Under the pieces are notes generated by a model. That model saw nothing but the letters and a program-made list of their open reading frames with translations, did not search any database and was not told the DNA's origin. Of a stretch of DNA of 64,000 nucleotides, positions 47,229 through 56,065 are shown piece after piece (position 1 is the stretch's first letter; the number at the start of each line of letters is the position of its first letter). The translations under genes and the position numbers were made by a program. This DNA comes from Prevotella sp. P5-108. GTDB lineage: Bacteria > Bacteroidota > Bacteroidia > Bacteroidales > Bacteroidaceae. The DNA lies in contig NZ_NPJJ01000053.1 in assembly GCF_002251385.1 (NCBI RefSeq), positions 1-64,000 on the forward strand, given 5' to 3'.

Positions 47229-47317
47229 AGCTGAGATTACTCTCGAGCATAGGCTTGCCGCTTCAGACGGCGGTATCTCGACAGTTCCTTTACTTCCGAT
47301 ACTTGAAATATACTATA

Positions 47318-49375
47318 TTAGTTGATTGGAACATCGAATGTCAAACCACTCTGCCATGTGAGGTCAACAGAAAGACCGAGCTGGAGCTTAGAGGCACGGA
47401 GGTCAGGAATAGTGACGTATGCGTTCTTCAAGCTATTAATAGTGAAGTTGGCAGTAGTTGTGTAGTCCTGAATGAATACACGGTTTACATTTGTTGCAGG
47501 GAAGTTAGACTTAGTAGTCTCAGGCCAATTTATTGAACCTGATGCTGTACCACCTGTATTATTGTCATTTGGATCCAACTTTGCCACAAGATAGAACTTC
47601 TGTCCAGGAGCAATGCGACCATCTACCCCAAAGAATTCTTCTTTATCATTGACAAGCTCCAATGCAATGTTGACAGCGGGCTGCTTTCCATCAGTTGCAT
47701 CAGAAACATAGTTATCAAAAACCAAAGTATAGTTCTTTGATGATTCTGAATTACGTTTTGCCCAAACACCATTAGAAGATGCATCAACAGACAAATCATT
47801 GTCATATACAACATACTTCTGGTCATTTGACTTAGGATTAAGGAAATCCCAACCGACTGTCTTTGACTGACCACCAATAAGAATACCTGTTACATGGAAT
47901 CCACCAGTTGGTATTGTTATCTGTTGATTAGAACTTTCCGAGTTCATTGCAGCGGAGTTGTCTTCAAGATATGCTTTATCAGCACACTTAACTGTAGTTG
48001 CAAGACATGCCACACCATAATTAATATTATATTGAAGAGCTACTGAACGAGAGTTGCTATTAACTGTTTTAGTCCAGTCCCTGAAGTTTCCTGTTGATGC
48101 ATTCCAAACTCCATCCCAATTAGCGACTGTAGTTGGCCAAACATCAGTTCCTGTACCAGTTGTGGCAATTTCTTTAGTAGTTGCACGTGCAGGAGTATGT
48201 ACAAAGTATGTAAGCGCAGCTGGATATGTAACATTATTCACGTCAAATGCAACATTAGCATTAGTTCCAGTGGACCCTGCATTTCCTACATTACCGTTGG
48301 TTACATATTCAAATTTATTAGTGGTATCAAAAGTCAACTGGGCAGCACCTTCAGGAAGTCCGTATGTTGCGGGGAAAGTGCTATATTTATCAACGAGTCC
48401 ATCATACTCTAACTTATAGCCAGTAGTATTACCCTTAGTGTCTTGCTCTGCTGTTGCCTTGACTTTAATTGTACCACTTGCATTAGTAATATTATCCTTT
48501 ATAGCACCTGCAAGTCCCTTAACGTCATTGTCAGAAGACGAGCTAAGGTTTTCGCAAATCTCATACAACTGCTTCAATGTGAAAAGAATTGCATTAGCAG
48601 AACCTCCACGAGCACCATTTGAACCAACAGAGGTGAAATTTGTATATGCAGTTTTTAAAGTCTGCCATTTTGATTCATCGCCAAGCGAAGCCCATGTACT
48701 TGTCGTACTTGTTGAATTAGTATATGAACTATTTACGATTGCATCAAGATAATCAGAAAACTCCTTAGCTGTTGTTGTATAACCACTATTTTCGCTGAGT
48801 GTAGTTACCAAAGAATACTCGATGTTAGCTAAAGTCTGTCCACTTTCAATGGTATGTGTTGCTAATGTTCCTTTACTAAATCTATCTTTATTGTTAGATG
48901 AGCCAATAGGACCGGTTCCATAGAATAAGAACTGACTTGTTCCTACTGGGATATATACGTCAGTATAAATCTTGCTGGATTGAGTATCAGAAATATCAGA
49001 AGCATTAAGTTGTGCGAGTGTAATAACCTGATCCAGCTGAATGTTAGAAGTTCTTTGTGCAGAAGAAGTAGTAACATTAAAAACATCAGCCTCTTTAAAA
49101 GTAAGAAGATTGATATTATTCATACCAAGGAATGTACCTGTATTACTATTAGTACCACTTCCATTCTGAGTATTTCCACCAGTCATACGGGTTGAGGTCT
49201 TTCCTGAAACAGGCGTTGCGATATTAATCGCAAACTGGGTCTTCACGCTCTTACCGTCATACGTGGGGTTGACGGGAGCATCTGTTACGTCGTCGGAGGA
49301 CGAGCAGGCTACGAAACCTGCGGTTGACAACAGTGCTATCGCACCGTTGAGAACGTAATGATTAATTTTCTTCAT
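47318..49375 (-). CDS. Major fimbrillin, Mfa1/FimA-like
   Basis: A 685-residue lipoprotein (lipobox FVAC, Cys24) with a Ser/Thr/Asn-rich low-charge sequence. A Mfa1-type N-terminal domain (about 45-190) contains the TRMTGGN and FLGMNNINLL strands. A larger C-terminal domain contains VHTPARATT, GVACLATTVKCADKAYL and FHVTGILIGGQ, with the FHVTGILIGGQ type of block common to Bacteroides major fimbrillins. The end, LGLSVDLTWQSG, would be the donor strand region. It is longer than P. gingivalis Mfa1 (563) owing to an inserted variable helical part at about 200-290. The gene is markedly more AT-rich than the accessory gene upstream of it, as expected for an antigenically variable or exchanged subunit. 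Confidence 0.82.
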   Translation of the reverse strand: MKKINHYVLNGAIALLSTAGFVACSSSDDVTDAPVNPTYDGKSVKTQFAINIATPVSGKTSTRMTGGNTQNGSGTNSNTGTFLGMNNINLLTFKEADVFNVTTSSAQRTSNIQLDQVITLAQLNASDISDTQSSKIYTDVYIPVGTSQFLFYGTGPIGSSNNKDRFSKGTLATHTIESGQTLANIEYSLVTTLSENSGYTTTAKEFSDYLDAIVNSSYTNSTSTTSTWASLGDESKWQTLKTAYTNFTSVGSNGARGGSANAILFTLKQLYEICENLSSSSDNDVKGLAGAIKDNITNASGTIKVKATAEQDTKGNTTGYKLEYDGLVDKYSTFPATYGLPEGAAQLTFDTTNKFEYVTNGNVGNAGSTGTNANVAFDVNNVTYPAALTYFVHTPARATTKEIATTGTGTDVWPTTVANWDGVWNASTGNFRDWTKTVNSNSRSVALQYNINYGVACLATTVKCADKAYLEDNSAAMNSESSNQQITIPTGGFHVTGILIGGQSKTVGWDFLNPKSNDQKYVVYDNDLSVDASSNGVWAKRNSESSKNYTLVFDNYVSDATDGKQPAVNIALELVNDKEEFFGVDGRIAPGQKFYLVAKLDPNDNNTGGTASGSINWPETTKSNFPATNVNRVFIQDYTTTANFTINSLKNAYVTIPDLRASKLQLGLSVDLTWQSGLTFDVPIN

Positions 49376-49410
49376 AACTTTTTGTATAATTAAATATTGT
49401 ATATAATTGA

Positions 49411-50745
49411 TTATTCAAGTTGTTCTGCATTGCGGCGGGCATCCTCGTTACCTGAGGCTGCGGCACGGCGGAAGCGGCAGAGAGCCTCTTGCTTGTCGCC
49501 CGTCATGTAGAGGGCTACACCGAGGGCGTTCTGGGCGCGCTCGTCCTGCTCTACGGTGCGGAGCATCGTCAGTGCCTCGGCATAACGTTCCTCACGCAAC
49601 AGCTCTGAGGCACGGTTGATAACCGCGGCGGCTGAATCGGGCACGTAGTCGTAATATATGCGGATGTATCCTGAATTACGCTGGTCGCTCAGCACGTTGT
49701 CCTTCAAGTATTTATATGTCTTTCCCCTGTTCAGCCGCTTCATCTTGCGCTCACGCTCGTCGGGGTTCTTCTCGGTGTCGATGATATTGAGTAGCTGGTC
49801 GCGTCCCTCTATATTGCTGTCGGCAATCTGGTCGCGCAGCTCTGTCCATGCCTCACCGCCGTTGCATAGCTCAAACATGGCATTGCCTGTCTTTACCCTC
49901 TGCTTGATATAGTCGCGCAGGGCGGCAGCACGGTTCTGACCCAAGAGGTTGTTGCGCTTCACGCTTCCCTCGGGCGAGGCAAGACCGATAATCTGTATGA
50001 GCTTTACGCTCGACGTGGAGTCAGCCATAATCTGGCGAGTGATGCTCACGATGGTGTCGAGAGTGGCGGCATTGTCGCGGAAATCGTGCAGCAGTGTCCA
50101 CTTGTCCAAGGGGAAGAAGACATACAAGGCTCCCTCCTCCTTGCGCAGTATGCGGCTGCTGTCGTAAGGACGATACTGGGATATATGCTGAAGCACGGGA
50201 TTGTTGCGCTGTAGCTCGCCCGCCTTGCCGGTGTTGTCCTCAACCGGGGAGAACACGGGATGGAAGGGACGCTCGCAGAGGAAACTGTCGCAGCAAAGGA
50301 CTACGGCAGGACTTACCTCGCAGCAACCCTCCCCCTCTACTGACGTGCAGAGCTGAAGTGTGGAGCCTACTACCCAGGGATAGCGGTCGGTGGGCAGATA
50401 GGCGGTGCGAGTGATGACTGAGTCGATACCCGAAGGCACATACGAGGGTACAGTGGCATTGCGGTCGCCAAGCACCACGCGGCGGCGCAGCTTCTTGGCA
50501 TTGAGCTTGCCGCGCACAGTGACTGACTCCTCAAAGATGGTGTCGGTGCCACAGGTGAAGAGCGGAGTCACCTGATAGGAATAGTCGGATGCCGGCTGAG
50601 GCAGGGTGAAGGAATAGCGGACACGGTAGCCATTGCCCTCGCGCTCCACACCGTCAACACGCAGTGACATCTGCGGTGACGTCTGCGATATGGCATCTAT
50701 ACATGCCATAACCGTGAGAGTGATAATCAGAAAAAATCTTTTCAT
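49411..50745 (-). CDS. DUF3868/OmpA-like fimbrial accessory protein
   Basis: A 444-residue exported protein; signal peptide 1-20. Residues about 22-160 match the DUF3868 beta domain found beside Bacteroidales fimbrial genes. Residues about 205-370 are OmpA-like, with ASPEGSVKRNNLLGQNRAAALRDYI carrying the peptidoglycan-binding helix pattern (NxxLGxxRAxALRxYI). The C-terminal 60 residues are TPR-like helices (EERYAEALTMLRTVEQ). It probably links the fimbrial assembly site to the cell wall. It follows the DUF3575 gene by 20 bases and precedes the fimbrillin gene by 35, so all three are co-transcribed. Confidence 0.8.
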   Translation of the reverse strand: MKRFFLIITLTVMACIDAISQTSPQMSLRVDGVEREGNGYRVRYSFTLPQPASDYSYQVTPLFTCGTDTIFEESVTVRGKLNAKKLRRRVVLGDRNATVPSYVPSGIDSVITRTAYLPTDRYPWVVGSTLQLCTSVEGEGCCEVSPAVVLCCDSFLCERPFHPVFSPVEDNTGKAGELQRNNPVLQHISQYRPYDSSRILRKEEGALYVFFPLDKWTLLHDFRDNAATLDTIVSITRQIMADSTSSVKLIQIIGLASPEGSVKRNNLLGQNRAAALRDYIKQRVKTGNAMFELCNGGEAWTELRDQIADSNIEGRDQLLNIIDTEKNPDERERKMKRLNRGKTYKYLKDNVLSDQRNSGYIRIYYDYVPDSAAAVINRASELLREERYAEALTMLRTVEQDERAQNALGVALYMTGDKQEALCRFRRAAASGNEDARRNAEQLE

Positions 50746-50765
50746 AAATATATCCTTTCCTTACC

Positions 50766-51356
50766 TTATTTTATTATATACACTATGTTCAACGCCAACT
50801 TGGGCAGAACAAGAAACTTGTTGTCGGAACCAAGGTAGGTGCCGCACTTAGGGGAGTAGTACCTGTCAGACCAGGTATAGCCGAGGTCGAGACCCGCCTC
50901 AGCCTCAAGACTCCAATGGGGAGAGAGTATCCACGAATAACCGTAGGATGCACCTATGGCGGCAAGGTCGCCCTGTCGGCGCTCACCGTCAACACCACCA
51001 TAAAGTCCAAAGGGAAACTTGATGTCGCTTACGTTATAATGCACATAAGCTATGTTTGCTCCGAAGTAATGTCCTGAGAATGATTCGCACAACCAGTAGC
51101 GAAGTTGTGGGGCAACAAGCAGATGCTTGAGTTTCTTGTTGTCGGAAAAAGACCATGGGTTAAGGGCAACATTTATCCCGGCTGTCCATTTGTTGGATAG
51201 CCTTACCTCTATAGCTGCATTGGGAGTTGTGGTGGCGTCATAAAGGATGTTGCTTTTCAAAGCCAAGCCTTGTGCTTTTATGGTTGAAGTGTTACCCATC
51301 AACAATAACAACATCAACAATATTACCTTTATCCCTATTGTCTTGCATTTGCTCAT
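50766..51356 (-). CDS. DUF3575 outer-membrane protein, first fimbrial operon gene
   Basis: About 196 residues from the ATG at 51356, which puts the signal peptide (KCKTIGIKVILLMLLLLMG, cleaved near IKAQ) at the N terminus; an in-frame ATG at 51398 would add 14 residues and cannot be excluded. The DUF3575 family is an eight-strand OmpX-like barrel. Here LKSNILYDATTTPNAA, VALNPWSFSD, HLLVAPQLRYWLCESF, AYVHYNV and the closing ALNIVYIIK are its typical strands. It commonly leads Bacteroidales fimbrial operons just before a DUF3868 protein. Exact function unknown. Confidence 0.82.
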   Translation of the reverse strand: MSKCKTIGIKVILLMLLLLMGNTSTIKAQGLALKSNILYDATTTPNAAIEVRLSNKWTAGINVALNPWSFSDNKKLKHLLVAPQLRYWLCESFSGHYFGANIAYVHYNVSDIKFPFGLYGGVDGERRQGDLAAIGASYGYSWILSPHWSLEAEAGLDLGYTWSDRYYSPKCGTYLGSDNKFLVLPKLALNIVYIIK

Positions 51357-51486
51357 TGCATCTGTTTTTAATAATACCTTATTCTGTTCATTTATCATCG
51401 ACCTCCCAGTAATGGTTTACGGTATGATGCGACAGGTTTATTTGTCGATTAAGTTGCTACGCAACGGTTTTCCTAAATTGACGGTG

Positions 51487-51494
51487 CAAAGTTA
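51487..51494 (-). promoter_or_regulatory. Possible -7 element for the fimbrial operon (TAACTTTG)
   Basis: Minus-strand TAACTTTG about 130 bases before the DUF3575 ATG. It lies in the first bases of the IS relic, where the transposase frame reads CAAAGTTAC. No -33 box at the right spacing is seen, so the call is tentative. Confidence 0.3.
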
Positions 51495-51694
51495 CTGAAC
51501 TTTTTTGTATTGCTGATGATTTCTGCAAAGTTTTTGATGCATTGAAAAAAAAATTGGCGCTTTAGGCAGAAAGAAAGCGCAAATACCAGCGTGAAAGCCG
51601 CATGTCAAAGGCGGAAATCATGGTGATAATGATTCTCTTTCATTCATCAGGGTATCGCTGCTTGAAGCATTTTCGTCGAACTCACGTTAATTAT
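51487..51694 (+). pseudogene. Internally deleted IS982-family relic
   Basis: 51487-51676 matches the start of the transposase gene of the intact IS: translated pieces IADDFCKV, RKYQRESRMSKAEI and ILFHSSGYRCLKHF are nearly the same as in the full enzyme, with a frame disruption after FDAL. After the codon for LKHF the sequence jumps to the terminal repeat TTCGTCGAACTCACGTTAAT (about 51674-51693), identical to the far end of the intact element. About 800 bp are missing. The other terminus is not recognisable. Confidence 0.85.
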
Positions 51695-51901
51695 GTACAA
51701 AGTTATGCGATTATTTGTAAAATCTATCCTTTCTGTCCTTTTTTTTTCATTTTTGCAGCATTTTTAGGCAAAAACGGCGGCCATCGTCGCGTTTTCTGCC
51801 ATTCCAAGCAGTTTATTTTGAGACCATTTGCACATCGCCCGCTTGCGCAAAAAGTTGCGCAACCCTTGTCCCGACGACCTGCGACATTGGCGCAAATTTG
51901 T

Positions 51902-52195
51902 CGCAGACATCCTCCGTCTTCTTCGCCACATCCTCCGTCCTCTTTGCCGATAGTCTTCAACTTCTCCGCCGCTTCATCCGTCTTGACCGCCATATCCTCC
52001 ATCTTGCCGCTGCCCCCATTCAGCTTCTCCGCCGCTCCGGCTGTCTTGCTCGCCATTCTGACCCTCCTGTCCGCCACCGCGCCAATCTTGCCCGCTACCA
52101 ACTATATGTTGATTTCAGGGCATGAAATAATGATTGCAAAGCATGATTTCCTTATTTCGTGCCCCGAAACGACTGTTTCGCGCCTTGCAATTATC
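51902..52195. repeat. Degenerate 21-bp tandem array (array 2), 14 units
   Basis: Fourteen consecutive 21-base units fit from 51902 with no indel. Units 1-9 follow roughly (T/C)CGCC..ATCCTCC.TCTTG, for example ACCGCCATATCCTCCATC (from 51986) and TCGCCACATCCTCCGTCC (from 51923). Units 11-14 switch to ATTTCAGGGCATGAAAT, ATTGCAAAGCATGATTTC, ATTTCGTGCCCCGAAACG and GTTTCGCGCCTTGCAATT. The 11th and 13th contain perfect 5-bp inverted arms around a short centre. Orientation and order match array 1 at 12464-12715. Confidence 0.8.
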
Positions 52196-52784
52196 CTCAA
52201 GAGGGCTGCGGGCGCAATGGCGCTGGTGTCGGCGCAAGGCGTCGCGTACGCGAGCGATAGAGTAATTACTATTAATAGAATATAGTTAAACATATTTAAT
52301 TTCGCCGTCATCCCTCCGCATCTCTTTTCCCCTCTGCAGCATGGCCGAGATGGCTCTGGCTGCCAGCCTTTGACTCCCGCCCGCATCTCGGGCGTGGTTG
52401 TTGTTGGTGAAAGTATAAGTATTTGTAATACAATATGAAGCACGTTACGCAGAATGTGCGCTCTGCCAATCGTCAAGTAGCTGCGCCCGTCTTGCCGACC
52501 ATCACGCTTGGCATCAAAGTCATCTCTGCGCCCGCCGCGCGCGTGTTTATGATTGTTAACAATCACCGCGCTTGATGTGTTAATTGTTGCAAATGCCCCC
52601 AGAGCCATCTCTGCTCCTTTTTTCCATCCCTTCTGTCGTTACCTCTCCATTGCAGGACGATTGAAAAAACACTAAATGCACGTCTGAAATTCATCACGAC
52701 CTTGGTGGAATTGTGTGCTGTGTACGCACACAGCGATTCCGACCACACAATTTTGCGTTAAAAGCGAAAAAAAGTTCATGAAAA

Positions 52785-52817
52785 TTTGCACGGGAATTAT
52801 ATTTTTTGTTAAATTTG
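52785..52817 (+). promoter_or_regulatory. Full -33/-7 promoter of the SusC operon
   Basis: TTTG (52785-52788), 21-base spacer, TAAATTTG (52810-52817): a complete match to the Bacteroidetes housekeeping promoter. The leader to the SusC ATG is about 120 bases, long enough for post-transcriptional control. Confidence 0.75.
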
Positions 52818-52946
52818 CGGCCATAAAACCAACGTATGCTAAACTCGGACGCGTCCAGGACCAGCCCAACGCAATAAAACCTCATTATAAAAAATTGAAG
52901 AATTAGCACTAAACGTCTATTCTTATATGTCTAACTTAAAATAATA

Positions 52947-55900
52947 ATGTTCAACGCTATGAATGAAAAGCAATTGTTAAGATTGTGCTTTTCTGCAGCC
53001 TTGTGCATGGGTGCTCTGAGTGTCAGTGCCGCTTCTACGGAAGCCACAGGCAGCTCCTACTCTGTACAGCAGGCTAATGTAAAGCAGGTTAGCGGACAGG
53101 TACTCGACGAGAACGGCGAGCCCATCATCGGAGCAACCGTTACCTTGAAGGGAACCAAGACCGCAGTGCCAACCGACGTAGATGGTAACTTCTCATTGAA
53201 GGCTCCAGCAGGTAGTAAACTTGTCATTACCTATCTGGGTTACTCCACCGTAGAAGTCAATGCCGGTGAAGGCATCAAAGTAACCATGAAGCCCGATACC
53301 GAGGTGCTGAATGAAGTTGTGGTAACAGCTCTGGGTATCAAGAAAGAAGCCAAATCACTTTCGTACAACGTACAGCAGCTTGGCGGAGATGCTGTAACAA
53401 AAGTCAAGGATGCCAACTTTGTCAACTCTCTCAATGGTAAAGTAGCGGGTGTCCAGTTTACTACAGGTTCTGCCGGCGTCGGCGGTTCTACCCGTGTCGT
53501 TATGCGTGGTGCCAAGTCACTCACCGGCAACAACGGCGTACTCTATGTCATCGACGGTATACCCATGAATGACCTCAAGGGTAGCCAGCCCGAGGGAATC
53601 TTCGAGGGTGCCGGCCAGACAGGTGATGCCGTGTCTACCATGAACCCCGATGACATCGAGAGCATCAACGTGCTCACCGGTCCTTCGGCTGCCGCCCTCT
53701 ATGGTGCCAACGCCGCCAACGGTGTCATCCTCGTTACCACCAAGAAGGGTAAGAAGGGTCATATGGACGTTACCTACAGCGGCAGCTTCCAGTTTTCTGA
53801 GCCCTTTGTGATGCACGAGTTCCAGAACCAGTATGGTCCTACCGAGGCCAACTCCTACTTCAGCTGGGGTAGCAAGCTCGCCACTCCTTCAAGCTATAGC
53901 CCTAAAGATTTCTTCCAGACCGGTACCAACATCTCTAATAATGTAAGCCTCTCTGTAGGTTCTGACCACAACCAGACCTATCTCTCTTTGGGTTCGACCA
54001 ATGCCCAGGGCATCATCCACAGCAATGACCTGGACCGTTACAATGTAGCTTTCCGCAACACCACAACTGCATTGAACGACAAGCTGACCATCGACTTCAG
54101 CTATATGCTCTCTACCGCCAAGGAGCAGAACATGCTGTCACAGGGACAGTATCACAACCCGCTGGTTGCCGTCTACCTCTTCCCCGCAGGCGACGACTTC
54201 AGCAAGCTCGGCTACTATGAGCGCTATGATACCAACCGCAACTTCCCAGTACAGTACTGGCCCTACGCCAACGATATGAGTATGGAGAACCCCTACTGGC
54301 AGACTGAGCGCGAGCGCTATATCAACCACAAGACCCGCAATCAGATCTCGCTCTCTCTCAACTACAAGATCAACAGCTGGCTCGACGTGACCGGTCGTGT
54401 GAAGTACGACAACAGCCACAACCGCTCCGAGTACAAGTTCTTCGCTTCTACCAACCAGTTGTATGCCTCTAAGTATGGCGCATACAAGAATCTGACCGAA
54501 GACTATACCACACTCTACGCCGAGGCATTCCTCAAGGCCAACAAGTATTTCTGCAATGAGACATGGAATGTGTCTGGTGTGCTGGGTACCAATTATACCC
54601 AGAACGACTACAAGCCTTTCGGTTTTGAGGGCCATCTGCTGGGTACCCCCAATATCTTCACCTTTGAAAACGTGAAGACCAGCGATGCCACCTTCAAGAA
54701 ATATCAGGATGACGGCTACCGTACCCGTCTGGAGAGCGTATTCGCTACTGCCCAGGTAGGCTACAAGGGTATGGCTTATGTAGACCTCACTGCCCGCAAT
54801 GACTGGTCATCCAAGCTCGAAGACAATTTCTTCTACTGGTCTGCCGGTATCTCTGGCATCTGGACCGACATCTTCCCTGTCATCAAGAGCAACAAGTGGC
54901 TCAACTACTTCAAGACCCGCCTCTCTTATGCTGAGGTAGGTAATGAGCCTAACAATCCTTATCTCAAGCGCGGCGGTTACACCATCAACCCCACTACCGG
55001 TCGCCCTGAGACCACTACCGTCTTCTATGATGACCTCAAGCCCGAGCGCACCAAGTCTTGGGAGTTGGGTCTCGACTTCGTCCTCTTCCAGAACAAGTTG
55101 AAGGTCAACGCCACTCTCTATAAGTCGGCTACCTATGACCAGTTCTTCAACGTGCCTATGTCTTCATCTACCGGTTATACCAGCATCTGGACCAACGGTG
55201 GCCGCGTAGACAACAAGGGTATCGAACTCTCTGCCCGCTTCAGCCAGCCACTCGGCCCCGTAGACTGGGAGACCTATATGACCTGGACTCTCAACCGCAA
55301 CGAAATCAAGGAGATGCTCCACGGATGGAAGAACCCCATCGACGGACAACTCTACGACCTCGACGTGATGTATCCCGCCAGCACTTCAGGTTATCAGAAC
55401 CGTCTGCAGGTAGGTGGCTCTATGAGCGACATCTGGGTACGCACACTCAAGACCGACGAGCACGGAGCCATCTATGTCGACTCTGACACCAAGACCGTAG
55501 AGGCCAGCCCCAACGGCAACCAGTATTATGCTTATGCCGGCAAGGCCACACCTAACTACAACCTCTCTTGGGGCAATAGCTTCAGCTGGAAGGGTCTCAA
55601 CCTCAGCTTCCTCTTCACTTACCGCAATGGTGGCGTGGTAGTCTCTGAGACACAGGCCATCCTCGACTACTATGGCGCTTCCAAGGCTTCTCAGGATGCC
55701 CGCAACAACGGTGGTGCTATCGTCAATGGCAAGCCCATCCCCGCTCAGGCTTACTATCAGGTAGTGGGTAACCCCACCAAGACCATCGATGCCATGTACA
55801 CCTACAGTGCTACCAACCTGCGTCTGCAGGAACTGAGCCTCGGCTATGATGTGCCAATCACCAAGTATGTCAACTGGATCAAGGGTCTCAACCTCTCATT

Positions 55901-56048
55901 TGTAGCCCACAACCTGTGGATGCTCTACAACAAGGCTCCATTTGATCCTGAACTTACATCCAACACAGGAACCTATTATCAGGGCGTAGACTACTTCATG
56001 CAGCCAAGCCTCCGCAACTTAGGTTTCTCTGTTAAAGTTAAATTCTAA
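52947..56048 (+). CDS. SusC/RagA-family TonB-dependent outer-membrane transporter
   Basis: A 1033-residue glycan importer. Signal peptide about 1-28 (ending SVSA); an ATG at 52959 is an equally possible start. A carboxypeptidase-regulatory-like domain (VSGQVLDENGEPIIGATV, about 48-65, to about 120) precedes the plug domain. The plug holds the SusC signatures VLYVIDGIPMND (about 199-210) and ALYGANAANGVILVTTKKG (about 250-268). The rest is a 22-strand barrel ending in the aromatic NLGFSVKVKF. It forms the pair with the SusD lipoprotein encoded 17 bases downstream. In this locus the probable cargo is N-glycan released by the GH18 enzyme. No N-terminal signalling extension is evident, so it is not itself an anti-sigma transducer. 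Confidence 0.96.
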   Translation: MFNAMNEKQLLRLCFSAALCMGALSVSAASTEATGSSYSVQQANVKQVSGQVLDENGEPIIGATVTLKGTKTAVPTDVDGNFSLKAPAGSKLVITYLGYSTVEVNAGEGIKVTMKPDTEVLNEVVVTALGIKKEAKSLSYNVQQLGGDAVTKVKDANFVNSLNGKVAGVQFTTGSAGVGGSTRVVMRGAKSLTGNNGVLYVIDGIPMNDLKGSQPEGIFEGAGQTGDAVSTMNPDDIESINVLTGPSAAALYGANAANGVILVTTKKGKKGHMDVTYSGSFQFSEPFVMHEFQNQYGPTEANSYFSWGSKLATPSSYSPKDFFQTGTNISNNVSLSVGSDHNQTYLSLGSTNAQGIIHSNDLDRYNVAFRNTTTALNDKLTIDFSYMLSTAKEQNMLSQGQYHNPLVAVYLFPAGDDFSKLGYYERYDTNRNFPVQYWPYANDMSMENPYWQTERERYINHKTRNQISLSLNYKINSWLDVTGRVKYDNSHNRSEYKFFASTNQLYASKYGAYKNLTEDYTTLYAEAFLKANKYFCNETWNVSGVLGTNYTQNDYKPFGFEGHLLGTPNIFTFENVKTSDATFKKYQDDGYRTRLESVFATAQVGYKGMAYVDLTARNDWSSKLEDNFFYWSAGISGIWTDIFPVIKSNKWLNYFKTRLSYAEVGNEPNNPYLKRGGYTINPTTGRPETTTVFYDDLKPERTKSWELGLDFVLFQNKLKVNATLYKSATYDQFFNVPMSSSTGYTSIWTNGGRVDNKGIELSARFSQPLGPVDWETYMTWTLNRNEIKEMLHGWKNPIDGQLYDLDVMYPASTSGYQNRLQVGGSMSDIWVRTLKTDEHGAIYVDSDTKTVEASPNGNQYYAYAGKATPNYNLSWGNSFSWKGLNLSFLFTYRNGGVVVSETQAILDYYGASKASQDARNNGGAIVNGKPIPAQAYYQVVGNPTKTIDAMYTYSATNLRLQELSLGYDVPITKYVNWIKGLNLSFVAHNLWMLYNKAPFDPELTSNTGTYYQGVDYFMQPSLRNLGFSVKVKF

Positions 56049-56065
56049 CAAGGAGATAATACACT

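Larger units (their letters stand above)
46404..47317. other. Repeat-rich spacer between fimbrillin and anchor genes
   Basis: No gene. From left to right: interspersed GC-rich palindromes (46476-46568), a five-copy 20-bp tandem array (46569-46668), a four-copy 22-23-bp degenerate array (46708-46797), a 17-base-arm palindrome (46853-46887), a 41-bp direct repeat (46954-47039) and a tight hairpin (47208-47228). Confidence 0.75.
51357..52946. other. Long divergent intergenic region between fimbrial and SusCD operons
   Basis: About 1.6 kb without an intact gene. It contains an internally deleted IS982 relic (51487-51694), a stretch with no recognisable feature (51695-51901), the 21-bp array 2 (51902-52195), a featureless stretch (52196-52784) and the SusC promoter (52785-52817). 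A 227-codon + strand frame from 51602 joins the relic to the array and is not a gene. Confidence 0.7.

Noticed and set aside
51602..52285. 227-codon plus-strand frame beginning MSKAEIM
   Set aside because: It fuses the IS982 relic to the 21-bp array by chance and is not a functional gene.
52947..52961. Choice between SusC starts at 52947 and 52959
   Set aside because: Both ATGs give a usable signal peptide; sequence alone does not decide, so I kept the longer one.
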